From Plecoglossus altivelis (taxonomy: Eukaryota > Chordata > Actinopteri > Osmeriformes > Plecoglossidae): 64,000 nucleotides of DNA. Under the pieces are notes generated by a model. The model made no database searches. It was not told the DNA's origin and was given only the letters and a program-made list of their open reading frames with translations. The position numbers and the translations under genes are program-made. Shown piece after piece: positions 37,188-48,587 of this stretch (within the stretch, counting starts at the first letter, position 1; every line of letters begins with the position of its first letter). The stretch spans positions 386,605 through 450,604 of the forward strand of contig BROE01000025.1 in assembly GCA_036571765.1 (NCBI GenBank), given 5' to 3'.

Positions 37188-38253
37188 CTGACACGTCCTT
37201 GACCTGCTTTTCTCTCAGATCAAGGCTGTCAGAAACCCAGATCTCCACCAGAGTCCGTTTACTCTGCACATTTGGACATTCTAATGATTGTGGGATTTTT
37301 GTGTGTGTGTGTGTGTGTGACAGTTTCTCCCGTGTTACTGAAGAGAACGAGAGAGCTCGCCTCCCATCTTTGTCTCATGCTATCGGTGCTCTGCTCCGTG
37401 CTGGAAACGAGCCAACCTCAGCTGCCATCTCCGTGCCAAATTAGGTTGCAAGGCCGGGTGATTAGAAACAATATGGGATGAGAGCTTCACTGAAGAAACA
37501 AAAACGTAGATGTGACCTCAGTCAGTTTGCAACTCAAGACAGGCCTTTGCTAATGTCTGTGTTTACTTCTTTAATTTCCTCCCAGCAAAAGCCGTCTTTG
37601 TTGTAGGTCGTTTCCAATGGCAAGTAAATACATTTAAAAAAAATCCTTGTGGCTAGAGTGCTCAATACTGTAAAAAGTGTAGACTGTGACAGGATCATCT
37701 TGGGTACTAAAAGGTGCTGCAGCTGTTATGAGGGGCTGGTATCAGAAATTATCAACATGGTGAACAGGCTGCAAAATACATCAATTGTTCTGTTCTCTGT
37801 TATTTCTTGTATTTTCTTTTCATTATAACCTCATGATTGCATGTGCACGGAATGTGTTGCAAACATTTTTTTATCTACTATAAGATTCTAAAGGTGGAGC
37901 TCAATAATTTTGTAATGCATGGAAATAATTATAACAATGGGAACATTGAACATGAATAATATCAATGGGTCAAACTGTTGAGCAACAATTACGAACAAAC
38001 AATTGGACAAAATCAATGGGATTAGATAACTGTTTTGTTTTGACTTAAAAAACAAGAGGTCTTGTTGAAAATGTTGTGGATGTTTTTACTTGTTTCAATT
38101 ACCTTATAATAAGGTCCTTATATGAATTCTGAATATTGTAATGAACTGTATTATTACTATCCTCTGTGATGGGGAGACGTTCTCCTCGTTGTTTAATTGG
38201 CACTTCAGTTTATTGTAATGCAATTGTTTTGTCATTTCTATGTAAAGTACTTG

Positions 38254-38268
38254 AATAAAGAAAATAAA
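38254..38268 (+). terminator. egr3: EGR3 polyadenylation signals (tandem AATAAA)
   Basis: Two AATAAA hexamers nine bases apart are followed by GT/T-rich DNA (gtatgtctgtttt), the usual layout of a strong cleavage site. They lie about 500 bp upstream of the BIN3 start codon, so they most likely end EGR3. Confidence 0.65.
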
Positions 38269-38564
38269 ACAGTATGTCTGTTTTCAGAGTATTTATTATT
38301 AATCACAGATATTTATAATGACAAGAATTACAGATGACGCTGAGAATCAACCCACGTTAAGGTGAATGTACAAAATAACTCAAAATAAACCAATCATTCT
38401 TGACGTTTAACAAGTAGGCCTATGAGGTCACAAATGTCTTCCTCAATTTCCAGAATAGTTTCAGAATATAAAATACTTATAGGAACTAATACTTATCATT
38501 CTTTTTTCGTTTAAGATGTTCAGCTCATTGAGCAGAAATATTTTATTGCAAGGGATGAATCACA

Positions 38565-38754
38565 TTAAGCGGACTCAGCTGCGTCCGCCCGTCGCTCGGC
38601 CAAGATGCTTTCCGTAGTTTAAAGCCATAGAGGTACTTCCTGTTTAGCTGACAAGCTAGCTAAAGACTCGAGGGTAAGTTTTCTGTAAAAAGGGATGAGT
38701 TATCCCGAAGAAATAACAACTGCTCAATGAAACTGGATCAGAAATTCAGACAAA
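38565..38754 (+). promoter_or_regulatory. bin3: BIN3 promoter / 5' UTR
   Basis: A short CpG-containing stretch (gcgtccgcccgtcgctcgg) is followed by ccaagatgctttccgtag, with YY1-like and ETS-like cores and no TATA box, about 150 bp upstream of the BIN3 ATG. A gtaagt donor-like site at 38674 hints at an alternative 5' exon. EGR3 and BIN3 would be separated by only about 300 bp. Confidence 0.45.
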
Positions 38755-38762
38755 ATGAGTTG
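38755..38762 (+). CDS. bin3: BIN3 coding exon 1 (8 coding bases)
   Basis: ATGAGTTG followed by a consensus gtacgt donor. With the first base of exon 2 it spells Met-Ser-Trp, the N terminus of vertebrate BIN3 (human starts MSWIPFKIGQ). The exon is too short to call alone; the phase match and downstream continuity support it. Confidence 0.85.
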
Positions 38763-40312
38763 GTACGTATTTTCTTTCAAAAAATGATATCTAAACTTGC
38801 TTTTACGCTAGCATGAAGTGTAAGCACAAGTCTCTTGCGAGCTAGCTTTCGGGCAACATCTCGCTAACTTAAACTAGCAATACTGTCGTTAGCACAGTAG
38901 CAGCGTAGCTAGCACGCTAAACTCGCTAGTCAAACTTACTTGTTTGTTGTTGTTTATTCAACCGGAATGATACTAAAGCTTCCCAAACTGTCTTTGACCA
39001 TCACTGAATGTTGAACATATAGCAAGAGCAAGCTATACGTATAGGCTATACCTACTTATTTTATCATAAATACTAGTCGAAGTAGTTCGCTACTAAAGTT
39101 TGTATTTATCCTGTCTCGTTAAATAGCAGGTTAGGTCACTAATGGCTTTGCAATGTAACTAAGCGAGTTTCTCAATATTCCGCAGTTGTGGTCGGCTGGT
39201 TCTTCTCACATCAGTCTAGTCAGCAACATGTTCATAAAACATATTTTTGTTATTGTCGAGTCCGCTCAATACTAGGCTGCTTACAGTAGGTAATTACACC
39301 CGTCCGCTCGCTCTTGGCCAAACTAGACCATAATCGGTTGCTTGATACAATGTTCGTACCACAACATAAAAGTACATCGATTACGTTAAGAAGATTAACC
39401 CCCTAGCCTGCTACTTTTTAAATCAGAGATAATTGCACATTCATGGTGTGGTCATTTCGATGTCTTGAGCTGAGTATAATGATCACATCATGGAGGAGAC
39501 AGCTCTGAAGTGACTCGTCTCATTCACAACCTCCTTGATGTCTGTGGAGAGAATGGGAGTCAGTGACTTGGAGCCCTGTGATAATTGAAGCAAGACGGCA
39601 TCACCCTGCCTAGTCGTCGGATCAATTGCTGGCAGGCGACATTTCCCCCAGCACGCACTGCGAAACGCAAGGTCAAGAGTGGGTTACGGTCCCTATGAAA
39701 GCATCCTTTATTGGTTCTGCTGACTGGTGCATACCAGTTAGGTCCTCACATTCGCCTCCGTGACGTGAGAGTTCTGACTCTGGGTCAGCATGGTAACAAT
39801 CACAACTCTAACGGACTCAACCAGTCCTCTGTGCTGCGTAGGACTGCTGAGTCCAACTGCTACGTTAGCCCCCCCCCATCGATGATGCACACGTTTGTAT
39901 TACCGGCGGAGATGTCGCTGCTGCTTCCTGTTCCAGCATAATTTATGCTGGTGAGTTATCACACTCCTTTGTCCCGGCTACGCCAAGGCGAGATCGGTGA
40001 CGTTGGCCCGGTTAAAGGAGTTCTCTATGAGAGCTTTTCTATGCAGCGGCCAAGTTGCTTTACTGCTCATTACGGATTCATACGCTTCCATCTTGGATCT
40101 TATCCAAAATCACTTGTTCCTGTCAAAGAGGGGTTTTGTGTTGTTGTTGCAGGGTAACGAACAGTCACGTGTTGAGGTTAGCCGCCTGCTGTGTGCTCGT
40201 GCGTTGTGTTGGACGTACATGACAGCAGCGTTCACATGAAGTACAGGCATGCTTGTGTTCTCACTTAGAGCAGGCCTGCATTAAGGTCACATCCCGTCGT
40301 GTTCGGAGAGCC

Positions 40313-40470
40313 GCGCGTCAGTCTGTCGCGCGTCAGTCTGTCGCGCGTCAGTCTGTCGCGCGTCAGTCTGTCGCGCGTCAGTCTGTCGCGCGTCAGTCTG
40401 TCGCGCGTCAGTCTGTCGCGCGTCAGTCTGTCGCGCGTCAGTCTGTCGCGCGTCAGTCTGTCGCGCGTTA
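40313..40470. repeat. Perfect 15-bp CpG-rich tandem array
   Basis: A partial unit is followed by ten copies of gtctgtcgcgcgtca, identical except for the last base pair change (cgtta). Each unit holds CGCGCG. It is open in several frames because 15 is a multiple of 3, which explains the RQSVA and TDARQ ORFs. Confidence 0.98.
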
Positions 40471-43369
40471 GAAACATCAATCTCCGCCTTAATGCTTCTG
40501 TTGGGTTTGTTTCTGTGGCACTGCTTCTGTTGCATGGTGCTTCAGGGCGGGAGTGATCCCACTGTTGTTTGAGTGATCGTCTCACTGAGAACTAAGTTGT
40601 CCTCCGGTCATCATGTAGGGGGGTTGACAAATAACTGAGCATTTTCAAATACGCGCTGCAGAACATTAGCCTCATATCTTTCTTAGCACGATAATCCACT
40701 CCCCTACATAACCCCACAGGCCTTCCTCGCATCACAGGATCGCTTCTTCCCCCTCGCTCACTTTCGCCTGTAACCACTGCTCTCACACACACCATTTCGA
40801 TTTCAGCTCTCTTGAGATCTCCCCTAAATGGCCGTCTTCTCATCCCATTGGGACCGTATGTCCTGTGTGTGGCCCATGTGTATATTTCTCAAGCACCATG
40901 AATGTGCTCAGTCCACTCACGTTCGTTAAAGCACGTTGCGTAATAACACACGTGATAGAGTCAGGCTTTAGCCCTTAGAAGACTTGACACGTTCTTTACA
41001 CTCTTATGCAGTGCTACAGTTTTGACAAGATATTAAGAGTACAATAGAGTCTCAATAAGATCTCGCTTACTTACTACTACCGACTCACACACCCCCATGT
41101 CTATCTCCCTCCCGCCCCCCTCTCAAAGCCTTTGGTTGCTAACCTTCCTCAATATAGTTTGTTTAATTATAATTTCTTTTGTGTGTTGGTGCGGGTCTAT
41201 AGCTTAATTATCGCTCGTTGTGTCCTAAGTCGATAGGAGTGTCATTGGTCATGAGGCACAAATCCGTGACTTTGAGGGATTCATCCTCAGCTCGCTTTGC
41301 TTGGTGGCAAGAGACATATGTGTGAACTTATATACTTAAAAATAATAGGGTTATTTGTTAAAGTTGGTGGCCTCACCATGCGTAGTGTTGTGTGTGGTGT
41401 ACTACTGTTATAGCGGTTGGCGAATAGTGTTCTGGTCATAAGCAATCTTATCACTTGTTGTTAGGCTGTTAAAATAAGAGTGTGTGTTCTTGTCTCTGTG
41501 TAGTATGATGAGATCTCCAACGCTTTAGTCTCAGATAAAGCCTATGGATTAGATTGTGATTGAATATTTGCATTATAGTACTACATACAGATACCTCTCA
41601 CTAGAGGACGGCAAATGTATCAATAGACAACTGCATTTTGATCCATGTGAAGGGTGTGGGTATAACTAGAATTTGAATTTAGACTAACGTTATGATAAGG
41701 CCTTGTATTTAGAATCAATGTATTTTGGCAGTTATAGGGCGAGATGATTGAAACTGAATACTCAGCAATAACGGTCTCTGCAGATGGAAGCAATTGCTTA
41801 CTCACTTTTGAGGATCTCTTAATACCACCCACACTCACAGGCTATGTACATTCTTTCTAAAATTCAACATCCTAAAAACAGACACGCATATGGAGTACTC
41901 ATCAGCGAGAAGGCTCTTAAGAGAGAGATTGATGAGAATTTATAAATAGCTCACCGTCAGAAGCCATATTTTGCCTGATGATGTGAATGTTATGTACTCT
42001 GGCTTTAGAGCATAGACGGTTGCGCGCTGACCCCAGCAAGCTCAGGAGTACGCGCAAATAAGGACTATGTGGTGGCGCAGAAAGATCGTTTCATTTTTCT
42101 CTGTGACAATGCTAGAGCTTTTAATTGAGCGCTGGGTCAAATACATAGGAAATGCCTGTGCACAGTCGCGTACACCACACCACACACACACACACACACC
42201 ACACACTTCATCTGCGACGCAGAAGCTCAAGAACGCCACACAGCTCGCGGTCATGCCGTGTGTCTTTGTGTTGAATTTAATGTTGACTACGAGGCCTTCC
42301 TTACTTGACGCTCTCGATTTCTTTATTTATGGTGCAAGATCACCTTATTCCTAGGCCAGCTGACTTCCTGAGACTTATAGCTGTTCAGCTGTGGTAAAAG
42401 CAATTCGTCTCCCAATCAGTCTAAGGCTAAATGTTGGCGTGTTCTCAGTTTTCTATCGCTTGTACGTGTCACGCTCACTCAAGCTGCATATATAATGTTA
42501 AATGAGCTCACGCTTGATGTGCCTTTGTCAATTTGGCGCTCGTCTGATGATTTAGATGTCAGCGCCTCATCTGCTATGAAATATAAGTGCAGGTTTTGAT
42601 ACACTCACTAATCCCATTTGTTTTCGGTGTGCCGGGCGGGCCACAGAGCGACAACTGGTTACTCCTGTTCTCCATCTCACACGCGGTTCTCAACATCTCG
42701 AACTAACTACCCGTAATGACCGTCCATCGCTGAAAGCAATTGATAGCATGGTTCGGTGCCTTTATTTACGTTCATGAAACGGCCAAAAGACACTCAGGGA
42801 TCTGAAGCCCTGTGTTGGTAAAGTGGTTCCAGAGATCATTATTTCCATCGATGGGACCCATTGACTTTATTAGAGTTATAGAATAGAATCCACTTAAAAA
42901 ATATGTTGTTGGTTATATTATTTGATTAATTGAAGTGAAGTAGCGGCGGATTTCTGTGGTATGGAAATGCTATTGCTAATTTCTTTCTGCATACAGGCAT
43001 AGGTTATTCATATTTTGATACTGATTGTGTGGCTAGCCTGTAGAGTCATTCTCTTGGAGGTCTTCTCTCTTTCCACAAAGGGCCTAACTTGGGCCCAGCT
43101 GTAAGGGCCCCAATTGCAGGATCATGGGCTGCTGTTTTGGTGCCCTTTAGTTAACAGTGAGAACGCAGCGGAAGTTGCTAGCTCAGCTGATAACTGACGA
43201 TGTGTTTAGAGGGCAAGTAGTCTGGCTCAGGTACTGTCGTATGCACTGGGTAGTACTTCGAGAAGGCGACAGCAAACAGGAACTGAATGGGTACCACTGG
43301 GAGACGACACAGATGGAGGATGGGAGCGAAAGGTCGCTGCCAACTATTCACAGGAGTGAGGGTATGTGA

Positions 43370-43960
43370 TTGGGGAGTGGTGTGGTGATGGGCAGGTGTG
43401 GAGGTGCTGTTGTGGGATGAGCGTGTGTGAGGTGGGTGGGTGGATGTGTGTAGGGTCCTGTGTGAGCGGCAGGTGTGTGAGTGTCATCGGTATGCAGGGT
43501 GGGGCGCTGTGTGAGGGCAGGGTGGGGTGCTGTATGAGGGCAGGGTGGGGCCCTGTGTGAGGGCAGTGTGGGGTCCTGTGTGAGGGCATGATGGTGTATT
43601 CGGCGCTTGATATAAGCGGGTGTGAAGGCAGTAAGCTGTAATCGGGGTGTCTGTGTGAGGAGCAGGGTGTGTGGTGGGGTTGCTGTTGTGCAGGCGAGGG
43701 TGGGGCCGCTGGTGTGAGGGCAATGTGGGAGCGCGTTCTGTTGTTGATGGTGGCAGTGGTGGGCGCTGTGGATTTGGCAGGGTGGGGTGCTGGAGTGCTG
43801 GTTGCCCAGTCTTCTAGCCCGAGTAGTTCTGCCAGGCCAGACCAGGACCACAGCTTTGTGGGGCATGCGGCTGATAGCGTTGGCCGGGGTGGGTGGGGCA
43901 GGGAGGGAGGTGGGATGGGGCGGTGGGGCAGGACGGGTGGTAGGGGGTCGTGTGGCAAGG
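43370..43960. repeat. G-rich degenerate minisatellite
   Basis: Recurring gtgtgagggcagggtggggt-like units (clearest at 43495-43590), passing into ggtggggcagg repeats at 43880-43960. The Pro/His/Thr-rich minus-strand ORFs are its translation. Confidence 0.8.
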
Positions 43961-44364
43961 GGGGATCGTTTGCAGCAAAAGCCACCTCTAGAGCAGACGG
44001 ATGGGGACAGCCACTTCTAATTAGTGACATCCGCCTCAAATGGAAGCCAGATGTGGCGTATGATGACAGGAAGTGACCGCGCAGGGCTGTGGACTCCTCA
44101 GTGCGGAAGGGAAGGGGTTAACAGCGTTGGGGCTGATAAGAGGATTGCTTTCCCTTGCACATCCCTTAAACACTCCAGGTTCTCCTCAACACGGCTCCTC
44201 AAAAATAAGCTAACTTCAAGTCAACGTATGAACCCGCAAAGACTTATCTTAAGGGTTTTTTTCCCCCCTTGAACAAGGCCAGGATTTCTCCCTTGTGTGC
44301 CGGTTATGTTCCCCATCCCGCCCACCCCTCCCCCCATTCCAACTGCTATATCTTTGTGTTGCAG

Positions 44365-44413
44365 GATGCCTTTTAAGATCGGACAGCCAAAGAAGCAGAT
44401 TGTCTCCAAAACG
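44365..44413 (+). CDS. bin3: BIN3 coding exon 2
   Basis: The acceptor is tctttgtgttgcag and the donor gtgagc. The exon completes Trp3 and encodes MPFKIGQPKKQIVSKT (residues 4-19), nearly identical to the vertebrate BIN3 N terminus preceding the BAR domain. A G-run-rich tract follows the donor by about 70 bp. Confidence 0.95.
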
Positions 44414-44942
44414 GTGAGCCCTGATCTCCCCTCTGACTTTTCACCCCAGGTGCCGGAGCCCTCCTGGGACTGGCTGGTCCACAGGGGAGGTGGGGGGAGG
44501 AGGGGGGTGTTGGGGGGGGGGTGTGCTGGAGGGGTGGAGGGAAGGGTAGCCTGGGGGGTGGCCAATTTGTCTGTGCCATACGAGGGGGCAGAGAGGGCAA
44601 CATTAAAGTGCCAGAGAGTGGGTGTCGAGCCCCGCTGGGGGGAGAAACCACTTCCCTGGTAATATGTGTCTGTGGCCCAGCCGCTGCTGTCAGAGCGGCC
44701 CTCCCAGCTTCCTGTGGCGGCCCCTGTTCAGCGGACGGCCCTGCGCCCCGTGTTTATGTTGCTACCCTGATGACCGTGGAAAACGCTAAACACAGGACCT
44801 ACCTACTGGAACCGCAGTATGCCAGTACAATCAGGGCTGTCTGGCAAGGAGGGGGGTGGGGGGGGATGGGGGGGTTTGTCTGTCAACATGACTGTAAGCT
44901 GGTATCATGTCCCCCTCTCGGTAACGCTCTGTTCTGTTACAG
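44414..44942 (+). other. bin3: BIN3 intron 2
   Basis: A 529-bp intron with a dense G-run segment at 44486-44546 (runs of 4-10 G), a candidate G-quadruplex region on the transcribed RNA, and a second G-rich patch at 44850-44876. Confidence 0.85.
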
Positions 44943-44983
44943 GTCGAGAGAGACTTCGAACGAGAATATGACAAGCTGCAAAA
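44943..44983 (+). CDS. bin3: BIN3 coding exon 3
   Basis: 41 nt between ctgttctgttacag and gtaagt. It encodes VERDFEREYDKLQ (residues 20-32) plus two bases of Lys33. This is the start of the first BAR helix; human has VERDFEREYGKLQ. Confidence 0.95.
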
Positions 44984-45772
44984 GTAAGTTTGAATGAAGT
45001 CCTTCTTAGTGTCTTTTCCTGTGGATCGTCAGTGGTAGAAAGTCCCTGACGAGACAAATGAACGGGGGACAGTTGAGAGCGAAAACCGGACCATTCTAAC
45101 TACTCAAGGCTGTTCTCGTCTGCGGCTGCGTTATTTATGTGAAGGGAGATGCCTAATCGATGGTCTTCTCTTATAACAACTCAAGGACTGTCTTGCGGGT
45201 TTTCGTCGCCCCTCAAACAGATATCTATGGTTCTCGACAGTACGATTAGCGAGCTGTTGAATGGCGTGGCTTCTGTCAAGCGAAGCCGCTGGATCTCATC
45301 TGCCGTCTCTAGGCTGCCTCGTTCGTCGACTAGTTGTGGCAGTTTGGCCGCTCCGTAGTGTTCTCGGATACTAGTTACATCTATGGTTGGGTTTTTTATG
45401 TGCAAAGTACAAGTTCTTATGGAGAGTAGCTCTTCCAACAGAGCGCTGCTCTACCTCCCATTGCCTCCAGGCAGACAGGAGACCTGGTTTCTGAGGGGGT
45501 CAGCTCTTCCTGGGTGGCCGGGGGGGTCCTCTCACTGCGCGTCAGGTGGCTGGGGGTCGGAGTGGAGGCACTCGACGGCGGCTCAGGCTAACTGGGGCTC
45601 GTCTCAGACTGTGTTGTGATGAGGTATGTGTTGGTCCCCCCCAGGGGCCCTGCAGACTGTGTGGGAGCTGTTGGCTCCGCATGCTTCAGTGAGGGGGAGG
45701 AGCCCGTTACACTGAGCCACACACCTTCTGGATGAGTAAGAGGAGCGGGCGTGTACAGGCATCTCTGCTCCC

Positions 45773-45890
45773 TCCCTTTCCTCCCTCCCTCCCTTCCTCC
45801 CTCTCTCCCTCTCTCCCTCTCTCCCTCTCCCCCTCTCTCCCTCTCTCCCTCCCTCCCTCCCTTTCTCCCTCCCTTTCTCCCTCCCTCCGC
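45773..45890. repeat. (CCCT)n / (CTCC)n array
   Basis: About 118 bp of polypyrimidine; spurious Pro/Ser and Gly/Glu/Arg ORFs arise from it. Confidence 0.93.
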
Positions 45891-45908
45891 TCCAGAGATT
45901 CATACCGG

Positions 45909-45948
45909 CTCATTCTGGAGTCGGATTAAAGCTCCTGCTAAGTGAATA
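45909..45948 (-). mobile_element. SINE-like fragment (reverse orientation)
   Basis: ctcattctggagtcggatta followed by gctcctgctaagtgaatacc resembles the reverse complement of the common fish motif (ctctggataagagcgtctgctaaatg). The strand is given relative to the 24863 copy. It is short and diverged. Confidence 0.35.
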
Positions 45949-45974
45949 CCTTCAGGAGCAGGGGGTTTGTAGAA

Positions 45975-45976
<2 letters not shown>

Positions 45977-46021
<45 letters not shown>
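45977..46021. repeat. (GT)n microsatellite
   Basis: A 45-nt run with one gc interruption near its end. Confidence 0.97.
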
Positions 46022-46022
<1 letters not shown>

Positions 46023-46184
46023 CTTCTTCTGCTATGTTCCTAAAGCAAACCCTGAGTAGTGAGTCTGCAGCCATGAGCAACATCTTAGCTCTGTCCTGGA
46101 TAATGATCTGAACGATTCCTGTTTACCAAGCTGGGGAGTGTTTAGCTGTGATTCTACCTGAGATAGGATCCGGTTCTTACCTCA

Positions 46185-46197
46185 CACACACAGGCAT

Positions 46198-46238
<41 letters not shown>

Positions 46239-46262
46239 CATGTACACACACACACACACAAA
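46185..46262. repeat. (CA)n with internal duplication
   Basis: Two (CA)n runs separated by a repeated caggcatgtacacac segment. Confidence 0.93.
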
Positions 46263-46448
46263 CGCACTCTCGTGCACGTAGCAGATGGTAAGGAGAGGAG
46301 GCTGACTGACGAGGGCAGCTTGCAGAGGCCAGCTAGGAGCAGCTGCTACAGTGGGGCCCCATTAACACCTAGCCAAGACAGACCTCTGCCTCGTCTGGCT
46401 GCCACCCAGACAGGCTCCCGTCACACCTCACACCCTCCTGCCGCCTCA

Positions 46449-46502
46449 ACTCACACACACACAGGGACGGACAGGGAGAGCTAAAGCAACCCCCCACACC
46501 AC

Positions 46503-46533
<31 letters not shown>

Positions 46534-46570
46534 GAGGGACGGACAGGGAGAGCTAAAGCAACCCCCCACA

Positions 46571-46608
<38 letters not shown>

Positions 46609-46630
46609 GCACACCACACACACACACGCA
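46449..46630. repeat. (CA)n arrays with duplicated 70-bp spacer
   Basis: A segment with gggacggacagggagagcta and agcaaccccccacacc appears twice, each followed by (CA)n, indicating a tandem duplication of spacer plus microsatellite. Confidence 0.9.
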
Positions 46631-47069
46631 CAGTCCCCACAGTCCCCAGGAGCTGATATGACAGCCGTCCCTTGGGAGCTGCTAAACAGCCCTGCGTTTG
46701 CCTTAATTGATGTAATGAATAGCGCTCGTTTCAGCCCCCATGGTCTCGTAATTGGCATTTTTAACACCCGTAATTTGTACGAAACGCAGAGGTATGATTG
46801 AAGACATAAATGCTTTTATGGCTAAATCGAGTTCCCGACAACAAGAAGAAGAAGGAAAAAAATCCTAGTTGTTTTTAATTAGCAACAAAAAAAGGGAAAA
46901 TGTCATAATAGTGTATTTTATATGAAATCAATGGAATGTGTAATCCCATTGACAGGCGGGTTTCTGTGTAGTGGGGCACGTTAGTGTGGAGCGCACCGGT
47001 AGGATGAAGATATCTCTGAACGTCCGTCAGGAAAAGCTGGATAGATGAGAGGGTTTTGATCAGGCTGGA

Positions 47070-47146
47070 CCCCCCCCGTCCTCCCCTCCCCCCCGTCCTC
47101 CCCTCCCCCCCGTCCTCCCGTCCCCCCATCCCCCCCTGGATCTGTC
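47070..47146. repeat. C-run repeat (gtcctcccctccccccc)
   Basis: Three to four copies of a 17-bp C-rich unit; G-quadruplex/i-motif potential on the minus/plus strands. Confidence 0.85.
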
Positions 47147-47367
47147 TCCCCCCTCTCAGTCAGCCATCCATCAGGACTAGCAGGATCCAGGTGTGTCTGT
47201 GTTTCCTTGGAAGAGCTCTTGGAATCACTGTCTGCTCTGGAATCTGGACAGCATCATGTCAGACTGTGATCGGTTGATACGTGTACAACATCGTGTGCGT
47301 GCCGCAAAATTACTCACGGCGTGCCGTCACATTCCTGATTGTCGTTTCCTCTTTTTTGAATCCTCAG

Positions 47368-47429
47368 GTTGGAGGACCAGACTAAGAAACTCCATAAAGA
47401 CATGAAGAAGAGCACCGAGGCTGATATAG
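47368..47429 (+). CDS. bin3: BIN3 coding exon 4
   Basis: 62 nt after cttttttgaatcctcag, with a gtgtgt donor. It completes Lys33 and encodes LEDQTKKLHKDMKKSTEADI (34-53) plus one base of Ala54, the first BAR-domain helix. Human has LEEQTRRLQKDMKKSTDADL. Confidence 0.95.
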
Positions 47430-47825
47430 GTGTGTTTGTCACGTCCAAGGGCCACCGTCTTCTACTGGAGCTTTATGACCATGTCTGTCACAATTGCAGC
47501 TATTACACCAAGCCTTTTTTTTTGTAACACTTTGAACTGACAATTTAATTTGCCTTTGCTAATCCAGTTTGTCTGGGTGCTACTTCGATCATGTTTACAC
47601 GACCTGTCAGTTGATTGTCCTGTTCAAATGAGCTGTGACTCATGCGCTTGTTGCGTAGATAATCTTAGTTCATCCTAAAACTTAACGTGCTCAAGCACCA
47701 CTGCGTGTTGCGTAAAAGAGCTGATTACAATTTTTTATTCTTTTATTTTTAGGGACTCTGTCAAGTTTTATCTGGGTGTTAGGAAGAGCAGGAGACTGCC
47801 CTGGGTAGAGAGGCTGTCTACAGGG

Positions 47826-48050
47826 GAGAGAGGGAGGTGTGAGGAAAGGGGGCAAAGGAGGAAAGGAGAGGGGGTATGTGGGTGGAGAGATGGGAGAGGT
47901 TGGAGGGGAGGAGATGTGGGGGGGGAGGGGGGAGAATGGAAGGGAGGGGAGGAAAGGGGAGAAAGAAAGGGGGGGAAAGAGGAGGAAGTGGAGGGGAGAA
48001 TGGAAGGGGGGAGAATGGAAGGGAGGGGAGGAAAGGGGGGAAGGTGGGGT
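47826..48050. repeat. Polypurine GGA-rich tract
   Basis: About 225 bp nearly devoid of pyrimidines on the + strand, with a repeated ggggagaatggaagg unit. It gives spurious Gly/Arg/Glu ORFs. Confidence 0.9.
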
Positions 48051-48549
48051 GGGTTGGGTGAGAAGCATCTTCATTTCCCCTGCTTTGTGCTCTGCAATAT
48101 GAACGTGTCATCAAAGCATCAGAGCTGTCAGCCCCTCATTAGAACGAATGGCTTCCATCTGCTGCGCAGGTCCTCTCTTGACTAAACAGTGGACCTGCGC
48201 TGCATGTTAGAGCAGTAGGCAGAACAAGACAGCCACTAACACCAGCAATCATTCATCTAGTCTAACAGGAAGTGATGGTGCCCGCTGTTCCACTGTCTGG
48301 CTGTCAAACAGCTTTCCAAATCAGCTTTATGCCTCAAATAATTGTTTCACGAATGACACTGATGTGATGAGCTCATGATGTCCAGACTTATAAAGACTTG
48401 GTAAGAGCAGGCAGCTGTAGGATTGATTGACTGAACTATCCAACCTCTGGGGTTTATTCCTGTCTCTTTTTGACCCTGTCACTCGTCAATCCAACTCTGC
48501 CCTTTCTTCATTTACTACTTTCCCAGGCCAGATTTACCATGATATTAAT

Positions 48550-48552
<3 letters not shown>

Positions 48553-48582
<30 letters not shown>
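48553..48582 (+). repeat. (GT)15 abutting the exon 5 splice acceptor
   Basis: A pure 30-nt GT run followed directly by tgcag and exon 5. It replaces the usual polypyrimidine tract, so the RNA would present a UG-repeat at the 3' splice site. Confidence 0.97.
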
Positions 48583-48583
<1 letters not shown>

Positions 48584-48587
48584 GCAG

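Larger units (their letters stand above)
29480..38290 (+). other. egr3: EGR3 gene, complete
   Basis: Two coding exons, one 3.17 kb intron and a long 3' UTR are predicted. The spliced CDS is 1260 nt, 419 residues (human EGR3 is 387). EGR3 is an immediate-early zinc-finger transcription factor that binds GCGTGGGCG-type sites. Known roles in vertebrates include muscle-spindle and sympathetic neuron development and lymphocyte tolerance. Transcript ends are inferred from the TATA-like element and the double AATAAA. Confidence 0.9.
34250..38290 (+). other. egr3: EGR3 3' UTR (predicted, about 4 kb)
   Basis: AT-rich unique sequence with many ATTTA-like elements follows the stop. AATAAA hexamers occur at 36245, 36375 and 36960, with a tandem pair at 38254-38259 and 38263-38268. 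Seed matches visible by eye are GTGCAAT (34748-34754; miR-25/92 family) and TGTTTACA (35652-35659 and 36899-36906; miR-30 family). A (GT)n lies at 37302-37318. The extent is inferred: no other gene starts before 38.6 kb and mammalian EGR3 also has a long 3' UTR. Confidence 0.6.
38763..44364 (+). other. bin3: BIN3 intron 1 (5.6 kb)
   Basis: Mostly unique AT-rich sequence, with the 15-bp CpG array at 40313-40470, a short (CA)n at 42175-42200 and G-rich GTGTG minisatellite-like DNA at 43370-43960. No exon is recognised; ORFs in the G-rich part are low-complexity. Confidence 0.75.
44984..47367 (+). other. bin3: BIN3 intron 3
   Basis: A 2.4 kb intron with a CCCT/CT array (45773-45890), a SINE-like fragment (45909-45948), (GT)n at 45977-46021, (CA)n arrays at 46185-46262 and 46449-46630, and a C-run repeat at 47070-47146. 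Confidence 0.85.
47430..48587 (+). other. bin3: BIN3 intron 4
   Basis: A 1.16 kb intron with a G/GGA-rich tract at 47826-48050 and, at its 3' end, a (GT)15 run ending five bases before the intron/exon boundary. Confidence 0.9.

Noticed and set aside
40321..40470. CRISPR-like regular repeats
   Set aside because: Units are head-to-tail with no spacers, inside a vertebrate intron; it is an ordinary minisatellite.
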